Shown piece after piece: positions 27,604 through 36,411 of a stretch of 64,000 bases of DNA. The stretch spans positions 868,001-932,000 of the forward strand of contig NZ_CP059154.1 in the NCBI RefSeq assembly GCF_013456555.2. The letters are read 5' to 3'. The DNA comes from Natrinema zhouii (GTDB lineage Archaea; Halobacteriota; Halobacteria; Halobacteriales; Natrialbaceae). Under the pieces are notes generated by a model. That model searched no databases. It was given only the letters and a program-made list of their open reading frames with translations, and was not told the origin of the DNA. Position 1 is the stretch's first letter; each line of letters begins with the position of its first letter. The position numbers and the translations under genes are program-made.

Positions 27604-28044
27604 ATGATGGTCAAAAGAGACTGCCCCTCTAGCGATGTAGAACCGGACGAGATGTTGAAACTCTCCAAAGATGAAATCTTCCATCTCCTCCAAGCAAGCC
27701 GCAGAAGAGACATAATCGCCCATCTGTTGGATAACGAGAGGCCGATCAAGATGGGGGATCTCGTCGAGATAATCTCGGCGGAAGAACACGAGACGACTGT
27801 CGCAGAGCTGACCTCAACCCAACGCCAGCGCGTCTATATCCCACTCTACCAAGAACATCTCCCGAAACTCGATAAGAAGGGAATTGTTGAATACAACCAG
27901 CAACGCGGAATCGTCCGACCAACTGACCGATTAGAGGTCTTTCGACCACATCTCGAAGCAGTGGATCGAATCGACGGAGTTGATTATGCGGACACCGGTC
28001 CTGTCCGCTCCCTTATCGCGCGTGCTGTTAGTCTCATTATATGA
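27604..28044 (+). CDS. Winged-helix transcription regulator-like protein (DUF7344 type)
   Basis: 146 residues. The central segment LSKDEIFHLLQASRRRDIIAHLL and ISAEEHETTVAEL... IPLYQEHLPKLDKKGIVEYNQQRGIV is the winged-helix unit typical of haloarchaeal DUF7344 proteins, where a helix-turn-helix ends in a beta wing. It presumably binds DNA. It is divergent from the broken histidine kinase, with 165 bases between, and may once have shared a promoter region with it. Confidence 0.75.
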   Translation: MMVKRDCPSSDVEPDEMLKLSKDEIFHLLQASRRRDIIAHLLDNERPIKMGDLVEIISAEEHETTVAELTSTQRQRVYIPLYQEHLPKLDKKGIVEYNQQRGIVRPTDRLEVFRPHLEAVDRIDGVDYADTGPVRSLIARAVSLII

Positions 28045-28666
28045 TCAATTGACGCAAGCAGTAGCCTGCTTACTGCCTCCGTGATTGGACACTTCCACCT
28101 CTACCATAAGTTAGGGGACAGTATCATAGCAGCCAGCATGGTAATCTTGGTTGCCCTTCTCATCAGAGGCTAACTCTCGAGAGTTCATTATTTATGTCAA
28201 TTCTGTGGCCAGATCTCGAGTTTACTCGTAAGTACTCTTTAGATAGGATGAGTGAAATCGTAATCATTGCTACCCTCAGTCTGGGCGTACAAATACTCGA
28301 TGGCGTGAGGAGTATAAGCGCCGGAAAGAAGCAGAGAAACGACACCCACGGACGGTGCTTTATCACGGATGATGCAGCTAGCAGCTATGTTTGGTGTAGA
28401 TGTCCAATCTGACAATAAATCATAAGCGATACCGCTTTCCTCGGTCCGCTTGGTCCACCCAAGTTTTCGCCTCCGATCGACCACACCCAGCTTTAGTTCT
28501 CCTATTCTGGACCTCGACCTGTGACCAGCCACAGTGCGATCAAAACGATGAGGAAGGGGGCGCCAGCAGTTGGTAATACGATTTCTTTATTCAAAGTTGG
28601 TCAGAAAACTCGCGTTCAGTACAGATCAAGTAGTGAACGTCGAAAGTTGATTATATCAGGGACCAT
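28045..28666. other. Intergenic region, no supported gene
   Basis: About 620 bases between convergent genes, AT-rich and with stops in all frames. A minus-strand frame at 28239-28532 lacks motifs and coding-like composition. Nothing else stands out. Confidence 0.4.
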
Positions 28667-29014
28667 CTACTGGTCAACTTCTTCGTGCACTGACTCACCC
28701 TTTCCAGACTTCGATTCCCATTTCCACTCGTCTTCAACTCTGATACGACCATCGTCGAGAAGTTCGACATCACCGATAGAGTGTCCGGTAGCGGTTTCGT
28801 TTTCTGTGTTTATTTGGGTGTACCGGATGTCCCACTGTTCCCCGTCGAAGGTTCCAACCAAATGTCCGTCTACAACACTGCCACCAGAATAATTCGCGTA
28901 TATTCGTTCGCCATTCTGCTCAAAGTGAAAGACGGTATTTGCACCCACTTCTCCGCCTTCATCATTTGCAACGCCAGCAAGTGTCCGTCCATCCAATGAG
29001 AGCTCGTCTGTCAT
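28667..29014 (-). CDS. Small conserved beta-rich protein (family mis-named N-acetylglutamate synthase)
   Basis: 115 residues. The pattern LDGRTLAGVANDEGGEVGANTVFHFEQNGERIYANYSGG, then GHLVGTF... WDIRYTQIN and GRIRVEDEWKWES, matches a small bacterial and archaeal family often labelled n-acetylglutamate synthase in databases. It lacks any GNAT acetyltransferase features, so the label should not be believed. The repeating G.L.G pattern suggests a beta-sheet sandwich. Function unknown. Confidence 0.65.
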   Translation of the reverse strand: MTDELSLDGRTLAGVANDEGGEVGANTVFHFEQNGERIYANYSGGSVVDGHLVGTFDGEQWDIRYTQINTENETATGHSIGDVELLDDGRIRVEDEWKWESKSGKGESVHEEVDQ

Positions 29015-29131
29015 ACGTTACCCGTGTCAACTCAGCGAATAATACTTCCGGTGTTCCATTCGCATCTGTAATTGCCGTCCAGTACAGCTAATATAGGCAT
29101 TATTTCTTGACTCTAAACTAGCTATAACGTG

Positions 29132-29359
29132 CTAATCAATAAGCGCAAGGAGTGTGTATCCCGCCATCATTGTCACTACCAGAAAGAGACCCATCACTAG
29201 GACCTGACCCAGTTCAGATGATGCAAAGTGAACATTCAAAATGAAGCCAATTACCACGCCAATAGCGGCTAAAAACGGTGTAGCCACGATGGGAACCCAT
29301 TTATTATTCCATGCATCCCAGTTGGTTGTAAACACCTTGGATTTTAACGAGTTGTTCAT
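29132..29359 (-). CDS. Small two-helix membrane protein
   Basis: 75 residues: a short polar N-terminus, helix 1 (WVPIVATPFLAAIGVVIGFIL) and helix 2 (LVMGLFLVVTMMAGYTLLAL). No family recognised. It stands alone, 117 bases from the preceding gene on the same strand. Confidence 0.55.
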   Translation of the reverse strand: MNNSLKSKVFTTNWDAWNNKWVPIVATPFLAAIGVVIGFILNVHFASSELGQVLVMGLFLVVTMMAGYTLLALID

Positions 29360-29816
29360 ATAACGTGACTATGAGACGTACTATTATAGCTTCTCAGTGT
29401 TCAGTTCGCACGTATAGTTGCCGTTCAGTACAGGACAGGAAGTAGACGCGTACTCACTGTGAGCAAACGGGTCAACATCTTACCCAGAGAGCGGTGCGCT
29501 ACGCGCCGCGGCAAGGCGAACGGCCAACGGCCGTGAAGCGAGGGAGAGGAGTTCTTTTCGTCGGATCTAAGCGGTATCGAAGATTCCGTGAGGTTGTCGG
29601 CACGAAGTCGTTCGAAACGGCTTCGACGTTTCGTGATGCCACAAATTTGTAATTTGTGAGCCCGCCGACTGCTCGAAGAACTCTGTCTCCCGTTGTCGTC
29701 GGACGGCGTTGATGTCCGACTGGAAGCGATTTCTTCGGGCTCGTCCAGTCCGAGCGGGCTTCGCTCTCTCGAACGACAGCGCAAACGTTCGGTTCGCACT
29801 GAGCGACTCGTCTCAG
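29360..29816. other. Intergenic region with small palindromes
   Basis: About 450 bases. Open frames here are arginine-rich on both strands, as expected from non-coding high-GC DNA. CACAAATTTGTAATTTGTG at 29640-29658 is a small imperfect palindrome. No gene is supported. Confidence 0.4.
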
Positions 29817-31244
29817 TCAGTCCATACTCTCGCTCGGTTGCGGTCGGTTTTCGGAGACGGAACGGCGGGCCACGAAGACAAGCGCCATCACCGTCAGCAG
29901 CGTCGCGACCAACAACAGTCCCGTTCCCGCTGAGAGCTCGAGTAGGGCCGCGACGTCGGCGTAGAACGTAAAGAGGAGAAACGCCGGGAAGAGGGTCCCG
30001 ATCGCGTATCGCCACGGGACCACCAGTGGGCGTGAGAGCTGTCCCGCACCTTTGAGGTACTCATCGATCGCGGCCGGACCGAGGACCCAGGCCGTGTACA
30101 CCATGAACCCGGTCAGGCCGAGCACCAGGAGTAGATCGACGAGGTGGTCCGCGAACAGCGTAAACACCGCGGGGCTGAACGCGTTCACGCCGCCGGTGAG
30201 TGCGACCAGTGCGAATAGCCCCCGGGTCGCCGTCGACCGCTCGAGATCGAACTCGTCGACCAGAAACGAGACCGGAATCTCGAGCATGCTGATCAGACTC
30301 GTCAGGGCTGCGAGGAGAACGACGAGGAAGAAGACCGCGCCGAGAAGTCGCCCGGCGGGCAGGCTCGCGAACGCGCCGGCGATCCCGACGAACAGGGCGC
30401 CGGGGCCGCCCTCAGTCGGTCCCGGCGCGAACGAGAACAGCAACGGGAACACCACGAGTCCGGCCAGGATGCCGATACCGAGATTGAACACAGCGATCGC
30501 CGAGGCGTCGAGGGGCAGCGAGCGGTCGTCGTCGACGTAGGAGGCGTAGGTGATCATCGTCCCGCTGCCGATCGAGAGGGTGAACAGCGCCTGGCCGGCG
30601 GCCGCTCCCAGTACCGAGAGGAAGTTCTCCGCGAGGTAGGCACCGTCGAACTCGAGGTAGAACTCGTATCCCTGCGCGGCGCCGGGTTGTCGGGCCGCCC
30701 AGATCGCGAGTCCGATGAGCAACACGACGACGCCGGGTATCATCACCTTCGTCGTCGCCTCGATGCCGCGTCTGATCCCCGCGGCGACGATCAGAGACGT
30801 GGCCACGAGGACGGCGAGTTGGTAGCCGAACGCTTCGGCACCGTAGCTGATCGCCGCGAAGTGGGCTCCGGGATCCGCGAAATAGGCACCCGTCGCGCTC
30901 TCGAGGAAGTACCGAAGGATCCAGCCACCGACGACACTGTAGAACGACATCAGCATGATTGAGGTCACGACACAGAGCACGCCCAACGCCGTCCAGAAAC
31001 GCGATCCGGCGAGCGTTTTGAACGCCCCCACTGGGTTTCGATTCGACCGTCGACCGATCACGAACGTGGCCAGCAATCCCGGTACCCCGACGCCGAGGAC
31101 GATGAGCAGATACAACAGCAGAAAGGCACTCCCGCCGTTCTCCGCGGTCATCCAGGGAAATCGCCAGATGTTCCCCAGTCCGATTGCGCTTCCGACCGCG
31201 GCCAAGATGAATCCGGCGTGACTCGCCCAACTCTCACGTACCAT
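29817..31244 (-). CDS. Sodium-dependent transporter, NSS/SNF family
   Basis: 475 residues with about eleven hydrophobic helices. The N-terminal GSAIGLGNIWRFPWMTAENGG is the family signature and holds the sodium and substrate contacts of helix 1. IGSGTMITYASY in the middle corresponds to the helix 6 region. These carriers couple amino acid or amine uptake to sodium. The substrate cannot be named. No adjacent metabolic gene points to one. Confidence 0.92.
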   Translation of the reverse strand: MVRESWASHAGFILAAVGSAIGLGNIWRFPWMTAENGGSAFLLLYLLIVLGVGVPGLLATFVIGRRSNRNPVGAFKTLAGSRFWTALGVLCVVTSIMLMSFYSVVGGWILRYFLESATGAYFADPGAHFAAISYGAEAFGYQLAVLVATSLIVAAGIRRGIEATTKVMIPGVVVLLIGLAIWAARQPGAAQGYEFYLEFDGAYLAENFLSVLGAAAGQALFTLSIGSGTMITYASYVDDDRSLPLDASAIAVFNLGIGILAGLVVFPLLFSFAPGPTEGGPGALFVGIAGAFASLPAGRLLGAVFFLVVLLAALTSLISMLEIPVSFLVDEFDLERSTATRGLFALVALTGGVNAFSPAVFTLFADHLVDLLLVLGLTGFMVYTAWVLGPAAIDEYLKGAGQLSRPLVVPWRYAIGTLFPAFLLFTFYADVAALLELSAGTGLLLVATLLTVMALVFVARRSVSENRPQPSESMD

Positions 31245-31460
31245 TCTGTCTCAGGGAACCGACTCGGCGCGCATAAGAATTGTTTATTAGTGGCTCAGCT
31301 CATTCGCGGTGGCGTGGAATCAGGTAATACGATTTTTATCTAGAATCAAGTACAAAACTGAGATACCCGGTTCAGTAAGTACAGGGTGGCTATGGTTCAG
31401 ACGTTCTTCCGACGGTAACTAGTTCCGCGGGCTATGAACAAGTGTCATAGTAATACAAAA

Positions 31461-31470
31461 AATATATACA
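31461..31470 (+). promoter_or_regulatory. TATA box for the 56-residue membrane protein
   Basis: AATATATACA with its centre 29 bases before the ATG at 31494, consistent with a leaderless transcript. Confidence 0.55.
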
Positions 31471-31493
31471 CTATCTAATTAAAATTCTCAACA

Positions 31494-31664
31494 ATGGACA
31501 ATGAGCCGATACTATTCCGACTGAACATTATCATTGGGCTTTTGATTGCGATTCTTGGGATACTGCTCATTCCTCTGTTTTCTATAGAGATAGTATCCCT
31601 CGGAGTGATTCTGGTCGGTGTTTTATTCCCATTACTCTTTCTGGGTTGGATTCTACTTCGGTAA
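31494..31664 (+). CDS. Small hydrophobic membrane protein (56 residues)
   Basis: ATG 31494 to TAA 31664 encodes MDNEPILFRLN and then two hydrophobic helices (IIIGLLIAILGILLIPLF and VILVGVLFPLLFLGWILL). A well-placed TATA box supports expression. AT-rich relative to the neighbours. No family recognised. Confidence 0.5.
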   Translation: MDNEPILFRLNIIIGLLIAILGILLIPLFSIEIVSLGVILVGVLFPLLFLGWILLR

Positions 31665-31736
31665 GCGCGTACACCTACTGAGCGGCTGTTTGACCCCAAA
31701 TCAGATGGTGAGAACCCGCCTCGATGGGTGAGTGCC

Positions 31737-31766
31737 TTCGGTAAGTACAGATGCGTACTTACCGAA
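31737..31766. repeat. Perfect 12-base inverted repeat upstream of a small membrane gene
   Basis: TTCGGTAAGTAC (31737-31748) and GTACTTACCGAA (31755-31766) are exact reverse complements with a 6-base spacer. It ends 38 bases before the ATG at 31805, at or just upstream of the expected TATA position, so it is placed like an operator. A half-site GTAAGTACAG also occurs near 31376. Confidence 0.7.
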
Positions 31767-31804
31767 TCGAAATCTTTGTAATAGAAATTGTTCCAAGTTG
31801 ATAC

Positions 31805-31996
31805 ATGAACAGAACAGATTGGTTCCTCGCGCTCATCACTTTTTTCTTGGCTGTAATCACCCTTGAAACCGTCTCAGGTGCCACGAACGAACTCTTTCGA
31901 GATATTGGTGGTAGTATCTCTCTATTGGTACTCTTCCTCTTGCCGCTCTATCTTTTTGCCCACGTCGTGATGAACCGTGATGAGCCGGACTGGTAA
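31805..31996 (+). CDS. Small two-helix membrane protein (63 residues)
   Basis: MNRTDWFLALITFFLAVITLE forms the first helix and SISLLVLFLLPLYLFAHVVM the second, with a polar turn between and a C-terminal NRDEPDW. No family recognised. The upstream perfect inverted repeat suggests regulated expression. Confidence 0.55.
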   Translation: MNRTDWFLALITFFLAVITLETVSGATNELFRDIGGSISLLVLFLLPLYLFAHVVMNRDEPDW

Positions 31997-32166
31997 TTGA
32001 TTCCTCTGGCTCTATTGAACTACTTCGAAGTCGTCGCTCGAGGGCAAACACGACTCGAGCGACCAGCTGCCTTCGCGGCCTGATCCTGTGGCTCATTCGA
32101 CCAGAAACGCTCAGAAAGGGAAACGGCCGGAACGTAACTGAGAGCTACCTAAAACAGCGAGAGAGT

Positions 32167-32184
32167 CCCGCCGTTTACGGCGGG
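32167..32184. repeat. Left-end subterminal palindrome of the TnpB element
   Basis: CCCGCCG-TTTA-CGGCGGG, a 7-base-pair stem with a four-base loop, the type of hairpin recognised by TnpA in this family. Confidence 0.65.
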
Positions 32185-32219
32185 CGTGAATCGCGTCTCT
32201 CGACGACGCGAACCACCGG

Positions 32220-32359
32220 TTACTCCCCGGACGGAGTCTCCAAGTCGTCGCGGCGTGGATCAACATCCCGCGCCACGTCAGACCGTGTTCGTTTTTCACG
32301 CGTTTGATGCGCTCATACTGTTCGTCGTCGGGGACTTCGATGTTAACGTGGTTCGACAT
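32220..32359 (-). pseudogene. Small CopG/RHH-like accessory gene of the TnpB element, probably frameshifted
   Basis: ATG 32359 starts MSNHVNIEVPDDEQYERIKRV, then KNEHGLTWRGMLIHAA. The starting frame then runs on into arginine-rich sequence. In the adjacent frame the text continues RDDLETPSGE and stops at 32220-32222, a natural end, so a small indel near 32240-32250 is likely. The intact form would be about 47 residues: a beta strand plus a helix resembling an RHH-type DNA binder. It is divergent from tnpB and inside the element, so it may regulate tnpB. Confidence 0.5.
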
Positions 32360-32415
32360 AGTGTCTACGAGAATTCATAGGTTTATGTTAGTTGCACTCG
32401 TGCACAGAAGTAGCG

Positions 32416-33696
32416 ATGAAGCGCACCAACGAGTTCGAAGTAGTTCCCCAGTCCGACGCGGACGAGGAGTTGCTTCGACGGCACTTGGACGCTTCAGCCG
32501 CTCTCTGGAACGAGATCAATTATCAGCGCCGAACCAACTTCGAAGACCCGGACGGCGACGTTTGGGAGATCGACGAGTACCGCGGACGGTACGGCGGGAC
32601 GCTCGGCGCGTCAACCGTTCAGCAGATCGAACGCAAGAACCGCGAAGCGTGGCGCTCGTTCTTCGCACTCCGAGAGAAGGACGAAGCCAACGGCAAGCCC
32701 GGCTTCTGGGGCAACCAAGACGAGGGTCGCGAACTGCGGACATACATCCGAAACACGTCGTACTCGGTCGAATGGGGCGAACACTCTCGGCTCGAGATTC
32801 TTGTCGGCCAAGAGCTGAAAGAGGAGTACAGTCTTGGATACTGCGAGCGTCTCCGGCTCAAAGTTCGGGGCGAGCCCAACTGGAAAGAGTACGACAAACA
32901 GGGCCGATTGGAACTGTATTACGACGATGTGAGCGAGACGTTCAGAGCCTTTCAGCCAGTCACAATCGACAATTCTCGACTGGCACAACCACTGGCGGAC
33001 GAAACCGCCGCTCTGGACATCGGCGCGAACAATATGGTCGCTTGTACGGTTTCAACCGGCGAGCAGTACTTGTACGAAGGGCGCGACCTGTTCGAACGGT
33101 TCCACAACACCACGCAACGAATTGCCGATCTCCAGTCAAAACTCCGCGAAGGGCGGTACAGTTCGAATCAAATCGACTCGCTGTACCGACGACGGACCCG
33201 ACGACGTGACCATGCACAGGACGCGCTCTGCCGGGATCTGATCGAGCGTCTGTATGACCAAGGCGTTTCCACGGTGTATGTCGGCGATCTCACCGACGTA
33301 CTCGAGACGCACTGGTCTGTTCGGACGAACGCCAAGCTGCACAACTTCTGGGCGTTCCGACGATTCGTCGGACGGCTCGCCGATACCGCCAAGGAGGTCG
33401 GCATAATTGTCGAAATACGCACGGAAGCGTGGACCTCGCAGACGTGTCCGAACTGCGGCTCGACCAAGGACACAACGCGGCACCAGGACACGCTCACATG
33501 TCGTTGCGGCTTCGAAGGCCACGCGGATCTCGTCGCAAGCGAGACGTTCCTGAGACGGCACGAAGAAGTAGCACGGCCGATGGCACGGCCCGTGTGCCTC
33601 AAGTGGGACAACCACGAATTGCTGGAGTCACCACGCTCTCCCCGTCCCAACGAGGAGCACACGAACCCGCAAGTTGCCTCCGTGGACTCGGCGTAG
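32416..33696 (+). CDS. tnpB: TnpB, RNA-guided nuclease family of IS200/IS605 elements
   Basis: 426 residues from ATG 32416 ([12 protein letters not shown]); an upstream in-frame ATG at 32392 is less likely. RuvC-I is Asp201 in AALDIGANN. The RuvC-II strand reads VYVGDLTDV, with Gly290 where most TnpB proteins have the catalytic Glu; Asp291 follows. The zinc ribbon is C344-x2-C347 and C362-x-C364. RuvC-III is Asp371 in GHADLVAS. TnpB cuts DNA guided by an RNA made from the element's right end, helping the element persist. Whether this variant cuts is uncertain. Confidence 0.88.
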   Translation: MKRTNEFEVVPQSDADEELLRRHLDASAALWNEINYQRRTNFEDPDGDVWEIDEYRGRYGGTLGASTVQQIERKNREAWRSFFALREKDEANGKPGFWGNQDEGRELRTYIRNTSYSVEWGEHSRLEILVGQELKEEYSLGYCERLRLKVRGEPNWKEYDKQGRLELYYDDVSETFRAFQPVTIDNSRLAQPLADETAALDIGANNMVACTVSTGEQYLYEGRDLFERFHNTTQRIADLQSKLREGRYSSNQIDSLYRRRTRRRDHAQDALCRDLIERLYDQGVSTVYVGDLTDVLETHWSVRTNAKLHNFWAFRRFVGRLADTAKEVGIIVEIRTEAWTSQTCPNCGSTKDTTRHQDTLTCRCGFEGHADLVASETFLRRHEEVARPMARPVCLKWDNHELLESPRSPRPNEEHTNPQVASVDSA

Positions 33697-33719
33697 CCGA
33701 GACTCCCAGCGAGAGGAAA

Positions 33720-33739
33720 CCCCGGCGTTCACGCCGGGG
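33720..33739 (+). repeat. Right-end palindrome of the TnpB element
   Basis: CCCCGGCG-TTCA-CGCCGGGG, a perfect 8-base-pair stem 24 bases behind the tnpB stop codon and about 10 bases inside the right boundary. In this family the guide RNA spans this region and runs into the flanking DNA. Confidence 0.7.
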
Positions 33740-33745
33740 AGGATG

Positions 33746-35338
33746 TCATTGCTCTCGAGCCTGTTCCTTCCAGTCTTCGATTCGGTTGGGGGAGATCGCC
33801 GTTTCGGTGGCGAGTTCGGCGACGTCGGCGGCCGCGAGCTGGTCGAACGTATCGATACCGGCCGCGGCGAGGTCCTCCGCGTACGCCTGCCCGACGCCCG
33901 ACAGATCGGTGAGATCGTCGGTTTCGGACTCGATTGCGGAGGCGGCCTCCTCGCCGGCGACCTCTTCGACGACGTCCTCGTCGACGGTCATCTCGCCCGG
34001 CTCCGCGGGTTCGTCCTGAACGTCGTCTTCGGCGCGCTCGACGATCTCTTCGTCCGAGCGATCGCTCGTCTCGACCTCGAGATCAGCGTCGGCGTCGGTG
34101 TCTGTGTCTGCGTCGGCATCGGACCCTGACTCGACGCTCGTGCCACCGTTCGCGAGGTCTTCAGCGCCCGACTCGTCGCCGGTGGCGTCCTCGGCGAGGG
34201 CAGCGTCGGCGTCCTCGGGCTCCGGCGTTTCGGGCTCGGATTCCACGTCCGTGCCGTTCGATCGCTCCTCGAACCACTCGGAGACCTGTGGCCAGAGTTC
34301 CTCGTGGCTTCGAGAGGAGACGGACATGCCGATGTGACCCGTCGGGAACTCGAGGATCTCGGTGTCCTCGGAGGTGATCGCGTCGTTGAACGGTTTGGAG
34401 GCCGCCGGCGGAATGAGGTGGTCGTACTCCGCGACGATCTGGAGGACGGGCATGTCGATGGTGGTGATATCGACGTGTTCACCGCCCAGCGTGAGCTCGT
34501 TCTCGTAGAGCTTGTTGTCCTGATAGATATCGCGGATGAACTCCTCGTAGGCGACGCCGGCCACGTCGATTCCCTCGTCGAGCCAGCGCTCCATGCGAGC
34601 GAAGTTCTCGACGAAGTCCTCGTCGTCCATGTTGTCGTAGAACCTGGCGTACTTCGTGATGTTGTTCGCGACGGGATCCATCAGTGCGAAGCCGACGTCC
34701 AAGAACCCGGCGGGGACGTTGTCGAACGTCTCGGTGACCGTTTCGGGGTCGTAGTAGTCGTCGGCACCCCAGAGTTCGAGGACGCCGCCGTCGCCGGCGA
34801 AGCAGAGACCGGCAGCCATCAGCGCCAGGTTCTCGACTTTTTCGGGATACAGCGAGGCGTACATGGCCGACTTCGTGCCGCCCATGCAGTAGCCGAGGAT
34901 GTTGATCGAGTCCTGCCCGGAACGCTCGCGGACGACGTCGACGCAGTTGTCGATGTACCGGTTGACGTAGTCGTCGAGCCCGAGCGAGCGATCCAGCTTG
35001 GACGGCTCGCCCCAGTCGATCAGGTAGACGTCGAAGCCGGCCTCGAGCAGCGTCTGGACCACCGAGCGGTCGGGCTGCAGATCGAGGATGTACGGCTTGT
35101 TGATCAGCGCGTAGACGATGAGGATGGGGATGTCGTGTTGCTCCTCCGTCATCGGCTCGTAGTGAAGGAGCTCGAGCTTGTTCTCTTCGTAGACGACCTC
35201 GCTGGGCGTCTGCCCAACGTCGATGTTCTCGATGGTTTCGGTGCGCTCGGGGGCGACCTGCGTCTTCTCGGCGAAGTCGGCGGTCGCCTCCCAGGCCTGC
35301 CGTTGCATGTTCAGCGCGGTGGCGAAGGGGTTGTTCAT
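33746..35338 (-). CDS. phaC: Class III polyhydroxyalkanoate synthase catalytic subunit PhaC
   Basis: 530 residues. The lipase-like box GYCMGG places the nucleophile at Cys151, with Asp306 (AEYDHLIPP) and His335 (TGHIGMSV) completing the triad that polymerises 3-hydroxyacyl-CoA. After about residue 360 comes a long acidic linker and then a helix-hairpin-helix-like end ([21 protein letters not shown]). The start overlaps the phaE stop by four bases. The stop codon lies in sequence shared with the end of the neighbouring TnpB element, so the extreme C-terminus may have been altered. Confidence 0.93.
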   Translation of the reverse strand: MNNPFATALNMQRQAWEATADFAEKTQVAPERTETIENIDVGQTPSEVVYEENKLELLHYEPMTEEQHDIPILIVYALINKPYILDLQPDRSVVQTLLEAGFDVYLIDWGEPSKLDRSLGLDDYVNRYIDNCVDVVRERSGQDSINILGYCMGGTKSAMYASLYPEKVENLALMAAGLCFAGDGGVLELWGADDYYDPETVTETFDNVPAGFLDVGFALMDPVANNITKYARFYDNMDDEDFVENFARMERWLDEGIDVAGVAYEEFIRDIYQDNKLYENELTLGGEHVDITTIDMPVLQIVAEYDHLIPPAASKPFNDAITSEDTEILEFPTGHIGMSVSSRSHEELWPQVSEWFEERSNGTDVESEPETPEPEDADAALAEDATGDESGAEDLANGGTSVESGSDADADTDTDADADLEVETSDRSDEEIVERAEDDVQDEPAEPGEMTVDEDVVEEVAGEEAASAIESETDDLTDLSGVGQAYAEDLAAAGIDTFDQLAAADVAELATETAISPNRIEDWKEQAREQ

Positions 35339-35883
35339 TGCTCGTCTTCTAAGTGCTCGAGGACGCGGTCGAGTTTCTGCTCGACGGCGTGCTGACGGCG
35401 TTCTAGTTCGACGAGGCGGTCACCGATCTCGACGACGTCGTCTTCGGTCGCGAATCCGAGCGAGCGGAGCGTTTCCTGGGCTGCCTCGTCGGCCTGCTGC
35501 TGGAGTTCGAGGACGTCGCCGACGGTTTCGCCGGTCATCTTGGCGAACGCCGTCGTCGACATGACGTCCTTGAACGCGTCGTTCGCGGTGTTGAGCCAGA
35601 TGTCGCGGAACTCCTCGACATCGACGTCCTCGCCTTCGAGCTGGTCGTTCGCCCGCTCGACCATCTGCTTGGAAGCGTTCATCCACGTCTCGTAGGCGCG
35701 GGCGTAGCCCTCGACGCCGTCGGAAATCTCGGAGTCCTCACTGGCCTCACCGACGGTCTCCGACCAGCTCTCGACGAACTGCGCCTGTGCTTCCATATTG
35801 TCCTCGAGAGCCTCGAGGAACTGCTCGTTCCACTGTTCGGCGAACGCGTTCCAGTCTTGCATCGGGGGTTGTGAGTCTGACAT
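35335..35883 (-). CDS. phaE: Polyhydroxyalkanoate synthase subunit PhaE
   Basis: 182 residues, acidic and almost wholly helical, with tryptophan-spaced segments ([21 protein letters not shown]) and a C-terminal coiled coil ([22 protein letters not shown]). Haloarchaeal PhaE is much shorter than bacterial PhaE and pairs with PhaC in the active class III synthase. Translationally coupled to phaC through an ATGA overlap; 42 bases separate it from phaP upstream. Confidence 0.9.
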   Translation of the reverse strand: MSDSQPPMQDWNAFAEQWNEQFLEALEDNMEAQAQFVESWSETVGEASEDSEISDGVEGYARAYETWMNASKQMVERANDQLEGEDVDVEEFRDIWLNTANDAFKDVMSTTAFAKMTGETVGDVLELQQQADEAAQETLRSLGFATEDDVVEIGDRLVELERRQHAVEQKLDRVLEHLEDEQ

Positions 35884-35925
35884 GGGTGAAAATTGACGGT
35901 GTACTGTAAAAAACGGCTCCCTGAT

Positions 35926-36411
35926 TTACGCCGAGACGTCGAACTCGTCGGCGGCTTCTTCGACGTTTTCGGCGACGGCACCGACGTTCTCCTCGACCTG
36001 CTCGTGGGCCTCGAGGGCTGCGTCGAACGACGTGTCGACGACTTCGGAGTAGCTCGCGGCGAACTCCTCGTAGGCGACCTCGGACTCCTCGAGCGCTTCG
36101 AGGTAGGCGTCGATCGACTGCGACTGGGCCTCGGTGGCCGAGTCGAAGCCCTCGTCGACGAGCTCGCGGAGCTCGCCGAAGTCGGCGGCTTCCTCGGGCA
36201 GCGACGCTTCGAGGGCGTCGAAGTAGGCGTGGATTGCGCCCTTGGTCAGCTCGGCGTTGGATTCGGCGAGCGAGCTCGAGGTCTCGATCGCGTCGGCGAA
36301 GGCGCTGATCGAGGTCTGCTGGGCCTCGAGGGCGTCGTGGGTCAGGGACTGGCTCTGTTCGATTGCGGTTCGCTGTGCGTCGAAGACTGCGGTGAATGGG
36401 TTCTGTGTCAT
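35926..36411 (-). CDS. phaP: Phasin PhaP, granule coat protein
   Basis: 161 residues from ATG 36411 (MTQNPFTAVFDAQRTAIEQS), all-helical, low in aromatic residues and very acidic, typical of haloarchaeal PhaP. Phasins coat polyhydroxyalkanoate granules and limit their size. The start overlaps the phaR stop by four bases (ATGA). The larger open frame that continues upstream in this phase is only phaR read in another frame. Confidence 0.87.
   Translation of the reverse strand: MTQNPFTAVFDAQRTAIEQSQSLTHDALEAQQTSISAFADAIETSSSLAESNAELTKGAIHAYFDALEASLPEEAADFGELRELVDEGFDSATEAQSQSIDAYLEALEESEVAYEEFAASYSEVVDTSFDAALEAHEQVEENVGAVAENVEEAADEFDVSA

Larger units (their letters stand above)
32150..33748 (+). 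mobile_element. TnpB-only IS200/IS605-type element
   Basis: A subterminal palindrome lies at each side: CCCGCCGTTTACGGCGGG at 32167-32184 and CCCCGGCGTTCACGCCGGGG at 33720-33739, as in IS200/IS605-family ends. Between them are a small minus-strand gene and tnpB; no Y1 transposase tnpA is present. The right end is fixed by comparison with a solo copy at 45119-45238: both share sequence up to GGATGTCAT. The left boundary is approximate. The element cannot move alone and would need a TnpA in trans. Confidence 0.75.

Noticed and set aside
28239..28532. Minus-strand frame of 97 codons in the 28.0-28.7 kb gap
   Set aside because: No domain, mixed composition and no promoter; treated as non-coding.
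29640..29658. Small palindrome CACAAATTTGTAATTTGTG as an operator
   Set aside because: Imperfect, AT-rich and far from any start codon; chance is likely.
34304..35395. Long plus-strand frame opposite phaC
   Set aside because: Antisense shadow; PhaC motifs on the minus strand are complete.
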